In this document: positions 13,264 to 25,700 of the stretch, in pieces
Numbering within the stretch: the first letter of the stretch is position 1
How the letters are laid out: each line of letters starts with the position of its first letter
Assembly (NCBI GenBank): GCA_038363925.1
Contig: JAQQWL010000013.1
Span: 1,364,001-1,428,000, forward strand
Source: Apiospora phragmitis
Taxonomy: Eukaryota; Ascomycota; Sordariomycetes; Amphisphaeriales; Apiosporaceae
Direction: 5' to 3'
DNA: 64,000 nt
Made by a program: the position numbers and the translations under genes
Notes under the pieces: model-generated
Told to the model about the DNA's origin: nothing
What the model saw: only the letters and a program-made list of their open reading frames with translations
Databases searched by the model: none

Positions 13264-14334
13264 ATGTCGAACAAAGCCAGGTGCGCACACACACCCACAC
13301 AAATTTGCGACCACCACCAAAATTGCTGAAAACTGACCTTCGTTCGATTGCAGAGATTGGGCCGACGACGACGATCTCGATGAGACCACCTCCACCGAGC
13401 TGCCCCTTCCCCAGACCATTCAGAACAAGGACGGCACCAAGACGACAATCACATACCGCTTCGATGAGGACGGCAAGAAGGTCAAGACGACGCGACGCAT
13501 CCGCATGGTGACGCACCGCGAGGTCGTCAACCCCCGCGTCGCCGAGCGCAAGGTCCTGCCCAAATTCGGCCTGTCCGAGAAGGACCCCAAGGGCCCCCAG
13601 ATGGACACGACGAGCGTGGGCGAGAACATCATCTTCCGCCTCTCGCCCAACTGGAAGCGCGACGCCAAGGACGAGTCCAAGGACGCCAACGCCAACGCCA
13701 TGAAGGAGAAGCTCAAGGACAAGACCGTCAAGTGTCGTATCTGTAACGGCGAGCATTTCACCGCCCGCTGTCCCTACAAGGACACCATGGCCCCCGTCGG
13801 CGCCGAGGGCTCCGCCGACCCCGCCGCCGGCATGGCCGACGAAGAGGCCGCTGCCGCCGCTGGCGGTGCCGGTGCTGGCAAGAAGGGAAGCTACGTCCCG
13901 CCTGCGCTCCGAGGAGGACCGGGTGGCGCGGCTGCGGGCGAGCGCATGGGCGGAAGCAAGTACGGCGAGAGAGACGACTTGGCTACGCTGCGTGTCACAA
14001 ACGTAAGTTCTTCTTCTTCTTCTTCTTCTTCTTCTTCTTCTTCTTCTTTCTTCCCCAAAACACTACTTGCAAGCATTGGCACTCATGCTGACTTCCTCCA
14101 TTACAGGTTTCCGAGATGGCAGAAGAAGCCGAGCTTCGCGACATGTTCGAGCGGTTCGGTCGCGTCACCCGTGTGTTCTTGGCCAAAGACCGCGATACCG
14201 GCATGGCCAAGGGCTTCGCTTTCATCAGTTTTGCGGACAGGACGGATGCTGTCAAGGCGTGCAACAAAATGGATGGTTACGGTTTCAAGCATTTGATTCT
14301 GCGCGTGGAGTTCGCCAAGAAGGCGGCCACGTAG
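13264..14334 (+). CDS. TIF35: Eukaryotic translation initiation factor 3 subunit G
   Basis: Three exons: 13264-13280, 13354-14002 and 14107-14334 (TAG). The first exon is only 17 nt (MSNKA plus part of an Arg codon). Introns are 73 nt (GTGCGC...TGCAG) and 104 nt (GTAAGT...TACAG). The 297-aa product matches eIF3g in length and layout. The acidic N-terminus ([11 protein letters not shown]) and [17 protein letters not shown] precede the [17 protein letters not shown] zinc knuckle (about residues 131-147), a Gly/Ala-rich linker with [10 protein letters not shown], and a C-terminal RRM (about 217-295) with RNP2 (LRVTNV) and RNP1 (KGFAFISF). eIF3g is a cytoplasmic subunit of the eIF3 complex that promotes scanning and reinitiation on 40S subunits. 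No frame damage is visible. Intron 2 begins with a long TTC microsatellite. The assignment is secure. Confidence 0.95.
14008..14046 (+). repeat. (TTC)13 microsatellite inside eIF3g intron 2
   Basis: Thirteen uninterrupted TTC units start directly after the GTAAG of the 5' splice site and end about 60 nt before the acceptor. It is a polypyrimidine tract on the coding strand, at the unusual (donor) end of the intron. Confidence 0.95.
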
Positions 14335-15490
14335 AGGATCAGCTGCGGCGGATGGGCATACTTCTTGAGATTTACGGCAGTAACGATTCGATACGAATTT
14401 GGTGTTGCAGGATGGTTCATGGGACAACCAGGGTAGACTGCACACTGCTGTGTAATGGCTTACGATTTCATACAGTATATACGTCGTTTAAGAAATTGCC
14501 GTCCAGTAATGCAAACTCGGGTTTTGTGTATTAAAACACCACTACCGGCCTCTTGTGGGATCAGATACATGCAGGTTGTTTTGGTCGCCTCGTTGAAACC
14601 TTGTAGCAGGTCAAGATGAAGGGTCTCGAGGTTCATGTATTACGTCTCGCAGCGGTCTCTCCAACTGAGGTCTCCCCTCTGAGCGACATTATCACTGGGG
14701 TTTCAACAAAGGCCTGATATACAGAGCACGGAAAATAATGTCGAGTGAGATATCGAACTGCAATATGCAGTTAGAAGTGATATTGGTATTGTTTGCCCGA
14801 TGACAAATCTAGTCTTTACCGGGTGCCTCCTCCCTTCCAAGTCACCGAGCGAGCGGTACTTCCTCCCTCCCCCTGATACGTTGGAAATAAGAACAAGTGT
14901 AGTAGATGCTAAAATGAGAAGACAAGATCAGTTTCCCGGGAAAACTCATGAACATGAAGGTCCCTTCCCCACCTCTCCCCAAGTCTTGCTAAGTGTATAT
15001 GTAGGATAACTATATATGGTAATAAAATTCTTCCATAACCACCGCCTCGGATGACTGAAAGAGGTCCGGAATTGCGCTTCGCTGCTTTTCCGTTCCCTCC
15101 CGTCCTGACTCATCCAGAAGAGAGGTATCAAAAAGAAAACTAAGATTATAGTTTTGTTGGGTATTGGTGGAATATTGGTGTTCATGCCGTGGTTTTCATT
15201 ATGAAACGTTTGTCTCGTCATATCGTTAAAAAATGAGAAAAACTGAAGAAAAGTGAGAGTAAGAAAAAGGAAATTGATGGGTATTTGAAAGTTGGTCGAT
15301 GTGTATCTCGCCGTGTAAGTTGGGGGTTTGTTGTATTGGTTTTTGAAACGATTGTGTGCGATGCCCCTGGTTTGGGCCGCGTAGCGACTGTGGTGGTTTG
15401 TCGATCTTCGAAGAGAGCAAGTGGTAGGTTGGTTATATGCCACTAACAACAAGTGCAGTGGGCATATGAAGGTGAACGAGTGCGTTTCGA
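14335..15490. other. Intergenic, between convergent genes
   Basis: Holds the 3' ends of eIF3g (+) and of the small basic protein gene (-). AT-rich in the second half (about 15120-15350). No RNA gene, repeat or credible ORF. The 168-codon minus frame at 14946-15452 has low-complexity, codon-unlike content. Confidence 0.5.
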
Positions 15491-15970
15491 TCAGGACATA
15501 TCGGACCGATCGTCGTCGTCGACGGTGTTCTGGCGGGCGAGGGCCTCCTCGAGCTTCTTCTTGCGCTCGAGGTCGCGCTGGCGCCGGGCCTGGTCGCGGG
15601 CGCGGCGCCGGGCCTCCTGCTTCTCGCTGACGAGGTAGGGCACGGCGCGGACGACGGTGAAGATGCCCTTGCAGCCCCTGGCGAAGTGGGCGCGGGCCTC
15701 CTTGAAGTGGGCCTTGGTCTCGTTGTAGTTGGCGCGCGCCGCCGTGGCGTGCTTCTTGGCTCGGTACGCCTTCTCGGCGCGCGCGGCCTTCTGGAACTGC
15801 TCCGACGCCTGCCGCCGGTTCGTGATCAGCACGTTCTCGGTGCCCGAGGTGCCGGGCCGCGGCGTCGGGAGCGGCTTCTCCGAGACTTCGGCCTCGGCCT
15901 CCTTGCCCTTGCCCTTGCCCTTGCGGTCCTTCTTGGATGTCGAGTCCTTGGCCATCTTGAACAGAGGCAT
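15491..15970 (-). CDS. Small basic coiled-coil protein, unknown function
   Basis: A single intron-less frame of 159 codons with strong coding bias: most third positions are G or C, unlike the AT-richer flanks. The N-terminus is Lys-rich and disordered (STSKKDRKGKGKGKEAEAEV). The central and C-terminal parts are Ala/Arg/Lys-rich helix (KAARAEKAYRAKKHATAARA, then KQEARRRARDQARRQRDLER), ending with an acidic DDDDRSDMS tail. A short hydrophobic patch, GIFTVVRAVPYLV, interrupts the helix. A second Met at 15955, in good context (AAGATGGCC), may be the true start and would give 154 aa. I do not recognise the family. The composition suggests a nucleic-acid- or ribosome-associated protein, but that is inference only. 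Confidence 0.55.
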   Translation of the reverse strand: MPLFKMAKDSTSKKDRKGKGKGKEAEAEVSEKPLPTPRPGTSGTENVLITNRRQASEQFQKAARAEKAYRAKKHATAARANYNETKAHFKEARAHFARGCKGIFTVVRAVPYLVSEKQEARRRARDQARRQRDLERKKKLEEALARQNTVDDDDRSDMS

Positions 15971-17499
15971 AACCTAGGTGGTGGATGGGATTGTGTGGTG
16001 GTGTTTGGTGTGTGTTTGGTGAGTGAATGGCTGACTGGATGAGCTGAAGAAGGCTTCAGAATCTCAAGGTCGTATAGTAATACTATATATAGTCGGTGTA
16101 AACGAGTGACTGATGGGACAAAACCGCACGAGGAGTGAACACCAAAGTATGAGTCACTAGCGATCTTAACTATCAGTTATATATGTTGCCCTCGCGGAGA
16201 AAAAAAAAACCACTAGAAGGCGATATCGCATAAACCGTTCCAAATTTGTCATTCCCCTTTCAGGGGTCCATCTACGGACTTGCCTTATGGCTGCTCGTGG
16301 ATTCATGCAGACCGTGCTCTCATCTGTCCAATCTGTCCAATCTCTTCGGCCAGGGGTGGTGAAGCGGAGAGGATTGACACTTCACACGTTGGTGGGTGCG
16401 GATGGTGCTAAGGTTGACGGGCAGAAAACAATTCGTTGTTTGTGGGCGATGTTTCGCTGGGTGGGTGCATAAGAATCCAATCAAACGCGTGCCTTGAAGA
16501 TGGACGCGAACAGCATGGAACGCCCGCCACAATCCCTGTCGCCACGGCCATCTCCAGACCTGATCCCCGTCAAGGATGCGGGTCAGTTATAAATGGCATA
16601 GAAGCCTTGGACCGGGCGATACATATATCGTCGCATTGCAATTTGGTAGTGCATTGAGGCCTTGATGATGGTATAAGTGCCTGGGTGCGTTCCCATCTCC
16701 ATGAAATGCATCTATGCTGTGGAATCCATGGAAGAAGTCGGCGTGAAACGGACAAGGCCCGGTTCGGTTCGTTCGCCGGGCTCCAACCCACTGCCAGCAG
16801 CCAACAGCTGAGCTGGTTGCTGCTAGGGATGCAGCATGCATGCATATATGCAGATTAGCCATGGAAACGGCGCCTAGATACATAAGTGTTGGTAAACATA
16901 CGAAAACACAAATCGAATCACATGTCTTTCTTTGGTGGGAGTGGCTTCTGCCCTGTCCAGCCCTGCCGTGCCACCTCGCTCGCTTAGCTACGGCAAGGCA
17001 ATCCAATCCAATCCAGCCCCTCTGGATTCCAAGGGACCTCAAAAGGCGTTCCTGTCAGTCAATCAATCAAGCACATGTCGGAGAAAAAAAGGAAGCAATC
17101 TAACGGACGCCCATCTTCGATCTCGCATCTATCATCAAATGCAAAGGAGACTATACTTTCCCACAAGTTCCCGTCTTTTGATCCCCCACGTTTTATGTCA
17201 TAAAGTGACGTAGGTTCCACGGCCTTCTGGCCAAGCTGGGCAACCGGCAATTCGCCCGTCAATCTCCACAACCACTGCGCCATTTGGAAGCAGCACTTAG
17301 CCGATGCGGAGGGAATTACGGGGTAGTCCAAGCTTGGAAGCCCATGGTCACTTTGGACAAAGGCGTCTGTGACGACAGAGGGTATTTGGGCCCCAGCCAG
17401 TGGCGGTCTTGATTTAATCCCTTTGTTTTCCCGTTCTTTCTCTTCTTCTCTTCTTGCTTCACTCTACAGCTACGATATTCTGGCCAGGCCATCCTCACC
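15971..17499. other. Intergenic, divergent promoter region
   Basis: Lies between the small basic protein gene (-) and CHO2 (+), so it should contain both promoters. A TATATATA-like stretch occurs at 16082-16091, about 112 bp upstream of the minus-strand start. A pyrimidine-rich stretch (ctcttcttctcttcttgcttc) at about 17440-17460 lies 40-60 bp upstream of the CHO2 ATG, as is common in fungal promoters. No other gene was seen. Confidence 0.5.
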
Positions 17500-20400
17500 A
17501 TGTCTTCTCCAGCAAATCCCTCAACGGATGTTGGCGAACTGCGCCAGAGACACGCCGCACCCCCTTCAACAGCCAATGACTCGCTAGACTCCCCGCGCCC
17601 GGACAATGCTTCCTCCAACAGCGGCCCGGACACGGACCCGGAACCGAAAGCCCCGAAGACCTTTGGCCGCACTCCGGACGGAACAAGTCAGTAAGGAAAA
17701 TTGACCAACGCTAGATGTGATACTAACCTAGGGCTCGTGTACATAGTATTTACCGTACCAACCACTCATGACATGGTCTCTCAGCTGCTAGACCCTAGAC
17801 AGCCCAAAAACCTGTCAGATGCCATTGTGCTGGCCATACTCGCTGCTCATATAGCCTTGCTCTACTTCCTTCCTGCATCTGTGAAGCAGTATGTCTTCGG
17901 TGTCGTGTTTCTCTTGTGGCGTGCGTCCTACAACTTGGGCATTGGTCTGCTGCTTAGAGCGCAATCGAACGATAACAAGCTCGTCGTCTGGGCGCAGAAG
18001 TGGAAGCTCTTTGTGAACCCTGCTACTGGTGAGAACCCGCGGCCTTGGCTCTACGGGCTTCTGAAGAAGGAGCTAGAAGCCAAGATCCCCGAGGACTACC
18101 AGTTTGAGAAAGCCCCTCTCGAGTACAACACCTGGCTCGTTTTCCGCAGACTCGTCGATCTTATTCTCATGTGTGACTTTGTGTCGTACTGCTTGTTTGC
18201 GATTGCCTGCTCCCACACGCCCGAGGGTGAGTCTGCCCTCACCGGCATCGGCCGCTGGGTATTGGGCTTGATGCTTGTCGGCTTCAATCTATGGGTGAAA
18301 CTTGACGCTCATCGAGTCGTGAAAGACTATGCATGGTACTGGGGCGACTTCTTCTACCTGATAGACCAGGAGTTGACGTTCGATGGCGTCTTTGAGATGG
18401 CCCCCCACCCATGTACTCGATTGGCTATGCCGGCTACTATGGTATTTCCATCATGGCGGCCAGCTACCAGGTCCTGTTCATTTCCATGCTTGCCCATGCG
18501 GCGCAGTTCGTCTTCCTCGTCTATGTGGAGAACCCTCACATTGACAAGACTTACAACCCCCCACCACCTCGCAGACGTGGAGATCCCCAGACGGCAGTGG
18601 ATACTTCAGAAGCAGAACAGACTTATTCTGCGGAGCCCAGAGATGCACCGCCGAGTGACTATCCGTCGGGACCCTCTTCTCAAACCTCTCCCGCTCCGAT
18701 TCATAATCTGCTTGGGCTCAACAATGTCGATCTCTTCCGCACTACCGACTTTTCCTCGTTGCTCATCGTTTGCTACCTCATAGTTGTGGCAGTTGTGACG
18801 CCGGACACGCATTTGTTTCAGCTGCTCTTTGCCTTTCACGCAACGGCCTGGAGACTGTGGTACTCTGTTGGCCTCGGTGCCATTCTGTCCCAACAGTCTG
18901 CGAACAAGACTTGGACGCGCCACTTCCTTAAGTTTGGCGAAAATGTCGACGAAGCATGGAGACAATGGAAGGGGATGTACCATATCTCTCAAGTCATGAC
19001 GTACACGTCCTTCATTGCTGCGTGCTGGAAGATGTACTCGTTCCCGGGCGACTGGGAAAATGGCCCCGCATTGTTGAAGCACGTTCTCGGCGCTGCCCTC
19101 ATTGCTCTCCATATATGGACGGCCGTCAGCATCCACGAGTCGCTTGGAGAATTCGGCTGGTTCTTTGGCGATTTCTTCCTTGACCAGGGCGCGAGACTGA
19201 CATACAAGTCCATCTACCGCTTCTTAAACAACCCCGAAAGGTTTCTTGGCACGGCTGGCCTATGGGGAGCGGCATTGATCACCTGGAATAAGACGGTATT
19301 CCTTCTGGCCTTGACAGGACACCTGTGTACCTTTGGTTTCCTACAATTTGTCGAAAAGCCGCACATGCGGAAAATCTACGGCCGGGAGATTCGCAAAGAA
19401 GCTGGTCTCACCAAATTCTTGCGCTCCTCGCTTCCACCGCCGGTCAAGAACTACTATTCAAGCGTCAACCGAGTCGTGGATGGCACTTCGAACTTCGTGG
19501 AGGACTTTCTGGAGTCCGCTCGCCCAAAGCTGGCTGCTGGTGTATCCACTATCGTCCGAGATACTACTGCCCTATTCAATAATGTCCCGGCTCGCCTAAC
19601 GCTGACCAAACTGTCTCCCGACTTGGCAGGGTTTGACCCGAAGGACTATTCCTTGGAAGTGCGGGGTGAGTCGGCTGTGTATTCGACTCTGACGGAACGG
19701 TCGACCGGCAAGGAGGCGACTAGGGCTCGCTTCCCAGGCGAGCTCAAGACGATGATTCTGGAATATGGCGCCCCTATCAAGGTTAAGTGGACCGCACCAG
19801 CCAACCATAGCAAGAAGGACTGGATCGGACTGTACATGGTTGCGGACAATCGATCTCGAGACGCCACCGAGGTCTCTTCTCTTGGACGTTGGGTGCCAAC
19901 GACGCCTGGCCAATTCGACTCTCCCAGCGCTGACAAGGGCATCCTAATCCACGACCAGCCCGTCACTGGCACCGATGTCGACTTGGTCCGAGGGGAGGTC
20001 GTATTCGAGGGCGACAAGTTATGGTGGACCCGCGGTGTCTTCGAGTTCCGCTACCACCACGACGGCAACCACAACGTCATGTCCATCTCGCAGCCCTTCG
20101 AAATCCAGATCGGTCGGTTCGACGAGGACGACGTCGAGGTGGACACCAAGGGCATGTACGAGACGGCCGTGCAGGACTCGCTCCTGCCGCTGGTGAAGAA
20201 CTGCTTCGACCGCGACCCGGACATTGCGCCCAACACGCCCGACGAGCCCTTCGGGAGCCACGTGGAGCGGGACGGCAAATACGCAAAGCGCGTGGTTTAT
20301 GCGATCCAGCAGATGTTCGGTATTGAGTTCGCCCCCGCCGTGGTCCCCGTCGACGGAAACGTCCGGAAGCTGGCCTGGAGAATCTGCAATGCTAAGAAGG

Positions 20401-20556
20401 CTCTTGTAAGTGACCGCTCTTCTATGATTTAAATTTTGGAGAGCTCGCTCCATTGATCCGTGATCCGTGCAACAGCTAACGTTACTTGTCTGGTAGGCCC
20501 CATATAGTATGTCGCACTCCAAGGGTTCAGCGACGCCCGCAGCCGAGAAGGAGTGA
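17500..20556 (+). CDS. CHO2: Phosphatidylethanolamine N-methyltransferase (frame broken once)
   Basis: Three exons: 17500-17686, 17747-20405 and 20497-20556 (TGA), about 968 aa, the usual length for fungal CHO2. Introns are 60 nt (GTCAGT, branch ACTAACC, CATAG) and 91 nt (GTAAGT...GGTAG). A disordered N-terminus precedes [20 protein letters not shown] and a polytopic membrane protein with two homologous halves. Each half has the PEMT-type pattern: [27 protein letters not shown] in half one; [14 protein letters not shown] and a later [17 protein letters not shown] in half two. The C-terminal third is soluble. The enzyme makes the first SAM-dependent methylation of phosphatidylethanolamine toward phosphatidylcholine in the ER membrane. 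The frame breaks at CCC 18408-18410; one more C gives [15 protein letters not shown] and keeps the rest of the gene in phase. Identity is secure. Confidence 0.93.
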
Positions 20557-21452
20557 TTGAAGTGGAAGAGAGTAGCACATGAGGAGGCCCTGTACTACAC
20601 ACGATTTCCTCCGAATAAAAGCTCCCCCATGTTGGGTCGACTTGCAGGCATTATCGCTTTAGACCAGAAAATAATGAGCGGACAGCGGTGCCTCTATTGT
20701 TTTGGTGGGGTTTATCACAGCGTCATTCTGTATATGAATCCGTATAGTTATTGAAATACCAATTAAGGAGATGTTCCTGCTATCTACTCGTCAGTTTCAC
20801 CCTGGCACGAACAACGTGGACGGTGGGCTTCAGTGTCAGCGTACTGTGTCAAGTGAATGCATGACACCCTTCTCTGCCCCTTCCAACACCCGTGCTTCCC
20901 CGCAATCTCAGTCTCGGGATGCGCGTTCCTAAACCCCAAGATTGTGTTGAAAGGAGACTTAACTGCTCGTTGTGTCTTTCGGCAGGAGGAAGGGGTCTTG
21001 TGGCCATAGTGACAAATGTGTTGTATGACTGAATAGGTGTGTAGGTAAGTAGGCAACGAATAGGCTGTTTATTATACGTAAGTCGAGGTCGTCTCTGCGG
21101 TCCGCAGTGCAGATATCGTCTGCGACTGGCTGCTCTGTCCTATTGGGGCAATTTGATGCGGCCCAGGTCGTGATTTCCCCGCATCTCGTCCCGGAGACGA
21201 GTAGCTTGGTAGAGAGCTCGGGGAGGCCCATTATTTGTCTGGTAAAAGCATTTCCCCCCTTTGTGCTCCCCATCTCGGTTTTCTCCAACTATTTTGAACA
21301 AACCTCACAGTAAATCCATCAGGTGCTACACTGCGGAGATTTGTTGAGAATCGGACGTTGCTGGGTCTGTACACAAGTGTATAGAAAGTTTGTGCTCCAG
21401 AACCGAGCTATCATCTGTACATTTCATATATTGTACCCGCAGGACATCAACA
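20557..21452. other. Intergenic
   Basis: 3' flank of CHO2 and 5' region of the MOSC gene, which is on the same strand. No RNA gene, repeat or credible ORF was seen. Confidence 0.5.
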
Positions 21453-22732
21453 ATGAAAGTCACACAGGCATGTTACCAGATATTAATCCAGAACATGTTG
21501 TTATCAAAGAAGAGTAAATTACTGATCAGACAACACTAGATTTATGCATATCCTATCAAGGCGCTGCGGCCTATGCCGTTAAAGACCGCCCGGTTAAACA
21601 AGCAAGGTCTTGAGTACGACCGCCGGTTTATGCTCCTCAAGGTGCGTGAGGATGGAAGTCTGCAGAACGTACAGGTACTCTACTTTCCAGAATGTACTCG
21701 CCTGTTTCAAGCCATCGACGGAGACGACATTGTGGTGACGCATCGGCCGCCCGAGACCGGGGACAACGGAGTCAAAGCGTCGGAGCAGCCCCGCGATGAT
21801 ACCGAACTCCGCGTGCCTCTGGAACCGAACACGGCGGGCCTTGAGCCAATCGATATACAACTTTACGGCGCCGATGCTCGTGCATACCGGATGGGCGCAG
21901 AACCGTATGACCGATGGTTCTCGGCGTGCCTAGGATACGACGTTCTACTAGTGTACATTGGCGACGGCCGACGTCGAATACTTGCGCATTCGCCCCGACA
22001 AGAGGCTGAGGCGGAGAAGACGAACATGACACCAATCACGGCAACATCATCGTCCTCCTGGATTTCGTCAATTACTTCGTACATTATAGGTACACCTCAT
22101 CGAAGTGGAGGGGAGGGGTCGGGCGATGATACCGAGGAAGACGATGACTGGCTCACCTTCAACGAGGCGGCGCCTTACCTGATCGCATCACAAGCGTCGC
22201 TGCGCAATGTGAGCTCCCGCCTACCTCCAGGTGAAACTGCCGACATGATGCGATTTCGGCCCAACATCGTCGTAGACGGCGATGAGGTCACATGTTGGGA
22301 TGAAGATTATTGGGGCGAGCTCGTGGTCAGCCCCAGCTCGTGCGATGGCAGTGGTGGCGCTGGTGACGAAAGAAGCAAACAAGCGAATGACGACATCGGC
22401 GACAGGAACAGAAAATGCAGGCTGGTGCTCACGGCCAACTGCGGACGCTGCATATCTGTCAATATCGACTACGAGACAGGGCGAATGGCAGAGGGCGAGG
22501 CGGGCATGGTACTGAAGAAGCTGATGTGCGATCGTCGCGTGGATGCTGGCCACAAGTGGTCCCCCATTTTGGGCGGTATGCACACCTCCTGCCGACTCCA
22601 AGAGGAGATGCCGTCATCACTGCCGCAGGCCATCGAGATGCCTCGTCAGTGGCAGTGATATCCGTTGGCGACGAGGTGAAGGTGACAAAACGCAATGCCG
22701 AGCTGACTGTTTGGCGGTGGCCCAAAACGTAA
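21453..22732 (+). CDS. MOSC-domain protein (mARC-like), GC-AG first intron, frame broken once
   Basis: Exon 1 is five codons (MKVTQ, 21453-21467); exon 2 is 21540-22732 (TAA). The intervening 72 nt start with GCATGT after CAG and end in ACTAG. Splicing gives MKVTQ-IYAYPIKALRPMPLK, the classical start of a MOSC N-terminal beta-barrel, followed by EYDRRFMLLK. The C-terminal MOSC domain shows FRPNIVVDG, TCWDEDYWGELVV and NCGRCISVNIDYETG; the Cys of the C-x-R-C-like motif is the usual molybdenum-cofactor ligand region. Length is about 402 aa. Near the end the frame moves at TTTTGGG 22567-22573; one added base gives GRYAHLLP and the standard ending SVGDEVKVTKRNAELTVWRW. Relatives include mitochondrial amidoxime-reducing components and molybdenum cofactor sulfurase C-termini. 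Substrate unknown. Confidence 0.8.
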
Positions 22733-25700
22733 CAGATAATAGGAGGGCGAGCAGCAACACATCGGCCATAACAGCCAGATATCATGGCGTCTGTGAAAGT
22801 GTGTGGTGCCAACGCAGCGATCTCGGCGGTGGACACGGATAGGAAGAAAAGTCGAATAACGCACTTTTCCTCCTCACATCGGACGGACGGAGGACTTGAG
22901 GTTGCTTGTCGTGTTGTATGTATAGGTATGCGTATGAAGTTGGGGTGGGCGTGGGTGAAGCAAGCACGCGAGCAATCAAGCAATCATAGACGTAGCAATA
23001 GAAGTAGCTGATGGGTCTTCTAGATGTTGTAGGTTGTGTGTTCCTAGGCGTCGGCGGCGGCGCATGGGGGCCCAAAGATGTCAGCAATCATGAAACCCAA
23101 CCGGTTGTGTGCGCGCGTGGCTCATCCCATTGCTGTTCCGTCCATGGCGCTCCCGTCCAGGTACCATCCACGTGTTTGGGCTGTTCCTGGTTTCCCCATT
23201 GAGCAGCGGACTTTGAAACGACAGATAAGGAAGCGCATGTGAGAAATGATGAGGAAAGGGCCAGATGTGACAAGACGAGACGAGGCGGGTATGTATAACG
23301 CCAACACGGGTAAACGTCCGGGGCTTCTTTCTTATTTTGCCCAAAACCCCAGGAGACAAGTCATTCGGGCCATAATCGGATGTCACGTCACGTTGACGTT
23401 GGCGTTGGTGTTGGTGTTGGAATGGCCGGCGTAGGCGTCGTTGCAGGTGCAGGTGCGATTTCAAATCAAGCAAAATCAAGCTTCAAATTGATGTTGTGCT
23501 TGTGGGTGTTGAGAGTGTCAAACCCCGTTGGGCTGATTTATTATTACCTTAGGTGCATGGCTTGGGATTGGGATGCCTTCAATTGATTCCCTTCAATTTC
23601 ATGCTTGATGGATCGGAGAAGGAAGGTACGTATTTAACCTAGTCCGTACATGTATCAATTCAAAGTTGTAGCTGACCGGGAAGCGACAGGTCGCTCAACT
23701 GACTTGCATTTGGATCAATGGGACTTCGCATCATCTTAGGCACATTGACAGGTTACACAACGTCAAGCCTTTATTCCGGGGACGAGAGCCCCTCTATGCC
23801 TGCGCATACACCTACCTCACCTGATGGAGTCCTAGAAGCCTGATCCTTCCAACCATCCATATCATTGACAAGCCGTTGTGTGCAGAGTGATATTATGTCT
23901 ACCCTGAGCTTATGTGGATACAAATGTACATGGCTGGGATCAGCATCTTGTCCGAGATCAGGATGACATATCATGTGTCTGCTGTCGAAGCCTCAACCAT
24001 ACAGCGCGGGAAGAGATGAACTGCAGTGCTGATATGTAAAGGAGCTAGCAATTGCAGTAGTCAATATTCAAGTGAAAAGGCGAAAGTCCAGGTGGCACTG
24101 CCTGCCTTCCATTGACATCACTTTGTTTCCTTAAGCGTACATGACAAGGCTGCAAAAACGCCATTGTGAATCCCCCATTTTTTGACTCCTGTAAACCCCA
24201 AGGTCGGTTCCGTAAGACCGCAACTTTTCTTTTCCCCTAGAGTATGCGCCAACAACCAAGTCTAATGAGTGAGAGTGGGAAAGAAAGGAAGGAAGAAAGA
24301 ACCGTGTCCGTACGCCAGTCCATAACCGTGCCAGTCTGTAGAGGCATCCATCTATGTCTGCAGTCCTGCAGAAAGCCAAGTGCACCAAACACCAGAGAAA
24401 GGAGACTAGAGTACAGTAAAGTGTTGCTGGCCATGTAGGCTTTGTCGCTAGGTCGAAACGCTTCAAGAGAATAAATACCGAGACGTCTTGGATTGTGGGA
24501 TCCGTACCACCTTCGCTGCCGACGGCTCGCTGCAGTTGCTGGTACACCAAGAATTTGCGCGTAGCTAAGAGAAGCTTTCCAGAAGGCCTCTTCCGCAACT
24601 TTGCATTGGTATCAGAGAGCCACCAGGGGGTAGGCCTGCACCGACGAGCAGTGAGACATGGCCGCCGTACTACTATGATCATGTCAGTATTCACTTGTAA
24701 ACACAAGGACTATAGTAGGTCGGCCGGTAGGGCCACGGATATCCCCTAAGGACATGGCCAAATTGGAGTGAATATGGGTGTTTCCCTCCCGATCTCGTTC
24801 CCACTCACCTTAAAACCCAAGACTCTCAACCTTCGCTCGGAGCACCTAACGAGCTGTTGCCAAGTGCTGGCATCAGATGTTATGGACGCAAGCTCGACAT
24901 GCGTGTACCTTGCAGTAGCGACACTCGAATATCCACCAAGACGGTCCAGAATGGCATAGGTTGCAAGTCCACTGAATGAGTGTGCTGTCTGATTTAATCA
25001 TCTTGAATGAATGGGCGCAGTTGTTGGCAACAGCCATGGTGATGGAGCTGTGAAGTGGTGTCTGTCGAGTGACCGTTCTTTTACGAGGGTGTGTGGTAGG
25101 TTATGAGGACAAGCCCGTGCTAGTTTCTGTGGATGGGTCAGGATGGGTTCTCAACGATGCTCTGCACTCAGAGATTGTCCTTACCTTGCCGAGGGGTAGA
25201 TGTTCTGGAGAGGATGCTTCTTGGACGTAAGGAAAGTGGTCTGCAGAGTGGAATAGACAGTCGGTAACATGTAACGAGGACATAGGGCCTTTTATGTTCC
25301 TCACATCGGCCCCAGAAACACTGTCAATGCTTCCTGAAGCTCCACCAGTCGTGTTTGCGGCGGTTGGACACCAACGCGGCAAAGTGAGGATGTGTGTTTG
25401 TAGGGCTGGCAATGAAAGATGGGGCGGCGGGTGGACGGAGATCAGAAACTTGTGACGATAGGGAGATGGACAGAACAGATTTGGGTAGTCGAGGCGAGGT
25501 GGTGAAGTGTCAGGTGTATCTCGATGTATTGTTCATGGGGGCCTCGATAGAGAAAAGGCGTGGAGATGCGTAGCACGGTACTCAAGAGGAAGAAGGAGGC
25601 TCAAGCTGGGAGAGTGATGTCGTACAGGTCAAGGCTTGTCTCAGTATATCAAGCTCCATGGCCGTACCTAAGTAGCTATATACATGTCATGTAGTTGGCA

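Noticed and set aside
24131..24706. 191-codon minus-strand frame in the gene desert
   Set aside because: No domain, no conserved text, no supporting splice sites or codon bias; chance length in GC-balanced DNA is plausible.
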